Assembly: GCA_020746875.1 (NCBI GenBank)
Contig: JAGTJL010000004.1
Span: forward strand, 1,798,001 to 1,862,000
DNA length: 64,000 bases
Direction of reading: 5' to 3'
From: Rhexocercosporidium sp. MPI-PUGE-AT-0058
Taxonomy: Eukaryota > Ascomycota > Leotiomycetes > Helotiales
Positions 58,486 to 64,000 of this stretch are shown one piece after another. The position numbers and the translations under genes were made by a program. Position 1 is the first letter of the stretch. Every line of letters starts with the position of its first letter. The notes under the pieces were generated by a model. That model made no database searches. It saw nothing but the letters and a program-made list of their open reading frames with translations, and was not told the origin of the DNA.

Positions 58486-60079
58486 CTCTGGTGATAGCCT
58501 CAACTAAGTTCGCTGAGGAATCGTCGCTTGTTTTCGTTCTGTGCAAAGGTGAGGTCAACGACGCGCCGACGGGCACAACAAACGCGGAATTTTGCGCAGA
58601 TGATGATGGAAAAGAGGCAGACGCGATGGCACATCCCATATAGGAGAGAATAAGGGGCACTTACCGTCGTTGTTGGATGGGAGAGGCGGGGCTCTCCTTT
58701 TGTCGAAATTGGTTGAGGAAAAAGAGGAATGGAAAGATCGCGGAACGCGAAACGCACATGAGCTCGCCAACCGAAGTTTTTTTTTGGTATCACGTGGATA
58801 TAGAAAGCGCTAGAATCTATTGGCAGCGGGTTAGATGGGAAAAGACCGCTTAAATGTCTGTATTTTCCATAGGTCAATGAACAATTTGAGAACTCTTCAC
58901 GGTGGTAGCAGTGTACGATACATTTCGAAGTCGGGTACCCTGCTTCACAGAATGAATGACATTATTTGCATCTGCTTCGAATGAGTCTCAGCTTCCAGCT
59001 TCAGCCCTTGAGTATTCATATTTCTGGGCTTCGGGATGTTTATGTCTTTTCTCAACTTGGTAGGCTACGAGCCGCAGGAGATATCAACATCCGCATGTCT
59101 TGCACGAAATCGCGAGAGCATGCTACCAAACACGCTTAGACAATAGATTACATTGGTTTGAATAAACAAGTTGTTCTACGGTATAGAGGTTTGTGATGTG
59201 GTGTAAAATATGGCCCACGCAATGTTTGTTGACATGTCGTTGGATCGGTAAACGTATCGCTCCCGCCGCTTTTGCGCTCGGCACGCTGCTTTGTCAAAAA
59301 GCTTCCCTCTAGTCACAGAGCTTTAGAATTATCAAACTATGCAATAATCTATGCAAAGGAATACAAATCGAAGGACGTAAAATCTCAAGAAGGCTGCTAC
59401 TAAAAGCAAGCGAAATCCAAAGGCAACGCAGAAATTTCTCGTTGCCTGAAGGTAGCTGTTGCTGCTGCTGTAATGATGGTGATGGTTAGTTCAATACTAA
59501 CTACTCATCTCGCGTCTAAAAGACTCAGGTCTTGTGCCATTTATTATGATACGCGAGGACCTGTGGATGTCGAAGGGACTGATTCTAGATGAGTGTGGTT
59601 TAGATAATTAACCTTTGCCTGGTTCTGATGGTGCGCAAATTCCACTGCCAAGAATTCGGATTGCTCAGGGGTGACTACTGTCACGAATGCATCTATATAG
59701 CCTTGATCAAATTCATTCCGCTTTGCCGAACTCTTGCTTGAATGTGATCATAGATCAATTAACGCTGTAGGCTATAAGCCACAGCACTGCGGTTCATCAA
59801 GCTAGAATACCTACGGTAATGTGCACTTAAGAATTACAGCTTTGCAGCCGATTTTACCCTAGGTGATGAGCTTCTGACGAATTTCCTCTAACACTAGATG
59901 ACCGAAAGAGCTCCGCACGGTTACCTTGAGTTAGCATGTAAAGGCTAAACTCATCTTCAAATAGCTTGAACAACAATCAAACTTCCCCAAATCCTATGAC
60001 GCGTTGCGTAGTAGCGATTCCTCCCTTTACTGCTGTATTACTGTTACGCACCCCGCGTGACAGCTCCCCCTCCTGCTAA
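58486..60079. other. intergenic; promoters of helicase paralogue and 2EXR gene
   Basis: No gene supported. CACGTG site near 58793. A possible 5' untranslated intron of the helicase gene starts near 58666 (GTAAGT on the minus strand). A hairpin-like segment with a half copy of the palindrome lies near 59770-59800. Confidence 0.4.
60041..60063. promoter_or_regulatory. 23-bp palindrome variant upstream of the 2EXR gene
   Basis: CTG-TTA-CGCA, a three-base spacer, then CGCG-TGA-CAG. Ends 17 bases before the ATG at 60080. Same outer CTG/CAG arms as the 21-bp family, with a wider centre. Confidence 0.45.
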
Positions 60080-61061
60080 ATGGCAACCAGTTTTGATGAG
60101 TACGATTCCGACAAATTCTACGACATGGATGGCCCTCTGGATCTATACCTGGAGTGTGCTGTAAGTCTACCTGCATCGGTAGACTCTGCGCTGGCTCCAC
60201 CCGCCGAGAAGTCTGTCGCCACAAGTTGATGACCCCGAGCTGACGTCCAGCTGTTTCGGCAGTCTCCCCGCTGAGCTTCGACTGAGGATCTGGAAAGCAC
60301 ATATGCAGGAGCCTAGGATCATTTCCATCGAGCACGGTTCTCTAGAGCAGCCGCACGAGTTGGGGCTCTACGAAACCATTACGCCACAACACACGACTTT
60401 CAAGGTATCCGCAGAATCCAGGAAACTGCTTGTAGTATTCCACACCTGTCACCAATCTCGAGTCGAGGCTCTCAAACTACCCGAGCCGATCCTCAAGTCC
60501 GCCGTGGGCTATCCAGGAGGATGTTGCAACCCAAAGGTTGATATATTCTATATTGGATTCAATGCTTGCCATGAGACGCTAGCAGACTATCTCGTGAATG
60601 GGCCTCGGGTACGTAGAATCACGGTTGATATTTACCTGCAGCTGAAGACTTGTTGGGGTGTTATGGATTGGCAGTTTCCTGTCCCTAGAGCTGATGGGGT
60701 AGGTATCATGCAGGAGACATCTGTCCTGCAACTCCTCCATGATTTTGCTCCAGAAAAGAAGATAATCAAGGCGCATAGGTCTGGATGTCAAACTTTGAAA
60801 GAAGTGCCTGTTGCTGGATCTGTCCGCACTGCTCTGACCGGATTTTCTCCTAATCCCCCTATCAGTGGCGGCTTTGCTCCACTTCTCAACAGCAAGGTCG
60901 TTATGGACGAGACCTGTATCCACGCGCACTGTCGGAGACAATTTCTTCTTGTCGAAACTGGACTTGGCCTTGGAGGGGCAGAGAAGAACGTTCTGGTTGG
61001 CGGCAGAATGCCAACCTTTTTAGTTGTGCGAATTTGTCGCCAACCACTTCCCAATACGTAG
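60080..61061 (+). CDS. 2EXR-domain protein
   Basis: Exons 60080-60160 and 60240-61061; 300 residues. The junction gives CFGSLPAELRLRIWKAHMQEPRI, the hallmark of the 2EXR family of ascomycete proteins (a short F-box-like helix pair followed by an ExR motif). The acceptor at 60239 is chosen because a nearer one (60250) breaks the frame. Acidic N-terminus (FDEYDSDKFYDMDG). The family is large and lineage-expanded in Pezizomycotina with no established biochemical role. Confidence 0.75.
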
Positions 61062-61231
61062 ATTAAATGCATTATAGGAACAAATACATCACATCCTCAA
61101 TTCTTTCTGATGACTGTGAACTGTGCTCTTCATTTCGCCCTTGATATGATAACTCGATCCGAGGAGAGGAAGGGGACCCAAAGACTGTAAACTCTCCCAA
61201 TTATGCTTGATTGTTAAACGAGACCATCATC

Positions 61232-62244
61232 CTATGTGCAAGCCTGAATGGTAATCTCCTCCCCTCTGGCAATATCCTTCTCTGCCTTGATCTGTAGCTG
61301 CGCATCATGTACCATCAGTCTAAAGTTTGCCTCCGGTGACTGTCGAATCCCAGCAATAAACGGATCCACCCACAATACCTCCTTCCCGGTTGCTCGAGAT
61401 CCAGCGTTCTTCACCACCTCTTTGTCGAGTCGAATCAAAGACAATCGTACCTATAAGTGTCAGTCTCCGCCTTGGGGGATGGATTCCAAGCATAGCGAGC
61501 GCAAAACTTGCATCACCGTGTCTACCTCGAGAGTCGTGAAAGAGTACCGCACAAGCAGCGCCGCCATTGCCTTGAGATCGTCGTCCGAGTCATCCTCCCC
61601 TTTCTTTAGCTTCCCTGCTTCCAGAACCTCCGACCACTCTCCGTATATCATGGTGTTTGAAAACTTCAACCAAATAATCCGCATCGCACTTCTGTACAGC
61701 TTCGAGTCAATGAGAAGGTGTCCTCCACACCGATCTTCGGCCTGACGAGTTGTTCTCAGGGACACGCATTCCTTCTTGCGGTAAAGCTTCCAAGCACTAG
61801 CCAAACATTCCTAAATATTAAGCATTGGTTCAGAAATGGTTATGGCTACGTTACCTTTGTACAGTAGTAGTTGACACCACAGGAGCTGCACACATTGAAC
61901 TTGGTTTCGCCTTCGGCCTTGGATGAGCAAAACTCGCAGATCTTTGATCTAAACATCGGTCCATCAGTAACCTAGTACTGTTAGTAGGTGTTGCTTTTGA
62001 AATTAAAAATAAAAACGTGCATGAGAAGGGTACTGACCGTCTTAACAAGCGGGTAGTTGAGGAGGACTAGAGAGTCCCCCGCCTTGACATCCTGGACCAA
62101 GAAGAGCCCCTTTCTGGATCGAGAATCAGCTGATGGCTTTAAAGTGACCTGGTCTGCTCTAACTCGGACCGGAATCGTGTTTGCAACTACGATACCAGCC
62201 TCGATTTGGGAATAGATCGACTCGAGACAGTCGACGGAATCCAT
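61232..62244 (-). CDS. SET/MYND-type protein with degenerate SET core
   Basis: Exons on the minus strand: 62038-62244, 61855-61971, 61508-61810 and 61232-61450; 281 residues, all junctions phase 0. Exon 1 is the SET N-terminal part (SRKGLFLVQDVKAGDSLVL); exon 2 is a MYND-type zinc finger (CEFCSSK, CSSCGVNYYC) completed by exon 3. Exon 4 should hold NHSCxPN and a C-terminal Tyr, but reads IRQSPEAN and ends GEEITIQACT, so both the cofactor/substrate motif and the catalytic Tyr look lost. The last intron uses a weak GTTTTG donor. Probably not an active methyltransferase. Palindromes at 62259-62279 and 62337-62357 lie just upstream. Confidence 0.7.
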
Positions 62245-62258
62245 TTTATGGGGTTGAT

Positions 62259-62279
62259 CTGCCGCGCAGTGCGTGACAC
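62259..62279. promoter_or_regulatory. 21-bp palindrome upstream of SET/MYND gene
   Basis: CTG-CCG-CGCA-G-TGCG-TGA-CAC, one mismatch in the right arm; 14 bases before the ATG. Confidence 0.5.
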
Positions 62280-62280
62280 A

Positions 62281-62299
62281 GGGGGGGGGGGGGGGGGGG
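62281..62299. repeat. homopolymer run of 19 G
   Basis: Uninterrupted G tract between two palindrome copies, 36 bases upstream of the SET/MYND start codon. Could form G-quadruplex structure; length may be unreliable in the assembly. Confidence 0.9.
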
Positions 62300-62336
62300 T
62301 ATTCCTATTGAATATGGGGGTTTTGGGAGCTAAAAG

Positions 62337-62357
62337 CTGTCGCGCAGAGCGTAACAG
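62337..62357. promoter_or_regulatory. 21-bp palindrome, second copy upstream of SET/MYND gene
   Basis: CTG-TCG-CGCA-G-AGCG-TAA-CAG; one core mismatch. Confidence 0.5.
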
Positions 62358-62680
62358 GCAGAGAATTCGACTTTGAGTGGTTATTGTTCATCGACTTGTG
62401 AGAAGTGAGTGATGTCAAAATGAATAGGTAGCAGTAGTAGTAGCAGAATTTCAGAGAACAAGCCTTGGCAAGAGTGATTCTGTCAAAGGTGATCTTCAGG
62501 CACTAACTTTTTGCTTGGAGATAAATTTCCTGCCGCTGCTCTTCACGTGGTCTGAATTTAGGTAGTTAAGTAGATAGAAAGATGGGGCGTCAAGTAGCGT
62601 TTCCCACCAACAACCACAACAACAATGCCGGAAACGCATCTTAGACTAGGTTGATAGCTCTCTGGAAAGACTCCGTATTT

Positions 62681-62701
62681 CTGCTTCGCACTGCGGAGCA
62701 G
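62681..62701. promoter_or_regulatory. 21-bp palindrome, intergenic copy
   Basis: CTG-CTT-CGCA-C-TGCG-GAG-CAG; full match to the arms and core. Between the SET/MYND and DsbA-like genes. Confidence 0.55.
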
Positions 62702-62994
62702 CCATGTCAACAATGGTCGCCAGGACTGAATGTGGAACTATAACCAAGAGATGCAGGTCAAAGATGCCATGTTAATGTTTGAGGAAGTCGAGTGGTCTCG
62801 AGCACGAAGTGACGTTAATTCTCCAGGCTCAATTTGACTTTGTCCGCTTTCAATGAAGAATGATACGGCATTTAAAATTGCTGCTTTGGCCCTTTGTGGT
62901 AGGAAAAGAGATGAAATACAAATTTCATGGATGTAGAAAGTGACCAGTTGTGGTTTTCTAAAGTCTCCGGGCACTTGCCTCAACCTTGCCCAGA

Positions 62995-63729
62995 TCACTG
63001 GCCCACACACGATCCCCATCCCTCGGGTTCCCCATTCTCCGTCGCCTTAATCCTGTTGAATATCTTCAAAAATGCCGCTGGATCTTGCGCACCCCCAATC
63101 GTTTGCTTTCCCACTCTGTAGTTCGGTACCCCGTTAACATGTGCCGCGCCGGCATCCGCATCAACTTCTTTGCCTCCTTCGTCACTCGCCAGCCACTCCT
63201 TTACTTCCTCAGGGTCAAGCCCAGCTTTCACACCAGCCTGTGCGAGATCCTCATGACTTGTGATATCCGCCTCTCCTTCCCAATAGGAAGAGAAAAGCGC
63301 TTCTACGACCCGGGTTTGCATCTGCGGAGATTTCATTTTCCCAAGCTGGATAAGCCGGTGCGCGTCCCGCGTTCTGCCTGTCTTTCCGGTGAACATGAAG
63401 TCAATGCCCACGTCTGCGCCGATTCCTTTTACCTTCTCAGCCATCAAATTCGCCATCATCTCGCCGTATTGCTTCCTGAAATTGGGAAGTACGGGAACTC
63501 CTAGAAATACACTTATTAGACTAATGATTGTAGGATGTGAGAGTTGCTGGAAGTGCTAACCTTTTTCGGGAGAATGGGGTTTGACATAGAAGGACTTCCA
63601 TATCCTAGTAAAGGTGTCCTCTGGGTGCAGAGACTGGTGGGTCTCGATAGCCATGTCGAGCTTCTTCTTCCCGATGTAGCACCAGGGGCACACTGGGTCG
63701 CTGACGATTTCGATGTTGAAGTTTGTCAT
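62995..63729 (-). CDS. DsbA-family (FrnE-like) thioredoxin-fold oxidoreductase
   Basis: Exons on the minus strand 63561-63729 and 62995-63500; 224 residues. The redox motif CPWC is at residues 14-17 (DPVCPWCYIGKKKLD), followed by the inserted helical domain (DAHRLIQLGKMKSP, ALFSSYWEGEADITSHEDL) and the cis-Pro region GVPNYRVGKQTIGGAQ. This layout is the FrnE/2-hydroxychromene-2-carboxylate isomerase branch of the DsbA superfamily. No signal peptide, so probably cytosolic. The start is the ATG that places CPWC in the usual position; the frame extends further upstream without family content. Confidence 0.9.
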
Positions 63730-64000
63730 TCTGCGTATCGGAGGCCGTAACATAAAAGTATTTGAATCAAGAGACGAAAGGTTACTTGTGGCTGGATATG
63801 AATCTTGAAGCCAAGGAGAAGGTGTTCGAGAGCAGCTCTTTGATTTTGCGTAGCACACAAGATATGCCAATGAGAATATTGAGAGAATATACATATGACT
63901 GGTGTTGTGGGTGAATTCAGTACTTGTTGATTCCCAATTCCCGAAAAACAAGATCCTACATATGTCACTACGCAGGCCGCGGAAATTCCGTCCGTCTTGT

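Larger units (their letters stand above)
62245..62994. other. intergenic with poly-G run and palindromes
   Basis: No gene supported. Contains a run of 19 G at 62281-62299, three copies of the 21-bp palindrome, and a CACGTG site near 62545. Confidence 0.5.

Noticed and set aside
60251..60262. Acceptor directly before the 2EXR motif
   Set aside because: It breaks the reading frame with exon 1; the acceptor at 60239 keeps it.
1..64000. CRISPR arrays, bacterial operons or ribosome-binding sites
   Set aside because: The window is eukaryotic, and no regularly spaced repeats of that type are seen.

Overview
The window is nuclear DNA from a filamentous ascomycete. Introns are mostly 40-60 nt with GT..AG borders and CTAAC/CTGAC-type branch points. 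The recognisable proteins (RPB3, NHP2, prohibitin, QCR8, mitochondrial Phe-tRNA synthetase, acetyl-CoA synthetase, calcipressin, a 2EXR protein, Dal5-type permease) are typical of Pezizomycotina. I would guess Leotiomycetes, but that is an impression from protein style and not a demonstrated placement. All exon borders below were worked out by hand from reading frame and splice consensus, and each listed model keeps frame.

Region 1 (0.5-20.6 kb) is dense and mainly housekeeping: an MpaB-type oxygenase, calcipressin, RPB3, then a run of mitochondrial genes (DIC1 and MSF1 divergent; QCR8 and PHB1 divergent), an SLC6/SNF-type transporter, an MFS-like transporter, a Cys-rich unknown and NHP2. Region 2 (20.6-38.3 kb) is looser and shows decay: an intact RNase H-domain gene beside a broken tandem copy, two divergent SDR genes, a histidine acid phosphatase pseudogene with several lesions, an acyltransferase-3 protein, a Dal5-type permease, two very small genes and acetyl-CoA synthetase.

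Region 3 (38.3-62.3 kb) looks accessory. After about 3.1 kb without a gene comes an intact 1398-residue SF1 (UPF1-like) helicase, then a coiled-coil gene and an RRM gene that overlap by ATGA, then a second large helicase gene split by a 2965-bp hAT transposon with a perfect 8-bp target duplication. A 2EXR gene and a degenerate SET/MYND gene follow. Upstream of several of these genes I see a recurrent 21-bp palindrome, CTG-N3-CGCA-N-TGCG-N3-CAG. It is the least explained signal in the window. The right end holds a DsbA-like (FrnE) oxidoreductase.

The core genes do not form one pathway. The divergent mitochondrial pairs probably share promoters. The helicase, RRM and coiled-coil genes and the shared palindrome suggest a co-regulated nucleic-acid-handling set, but that link is inferred only.
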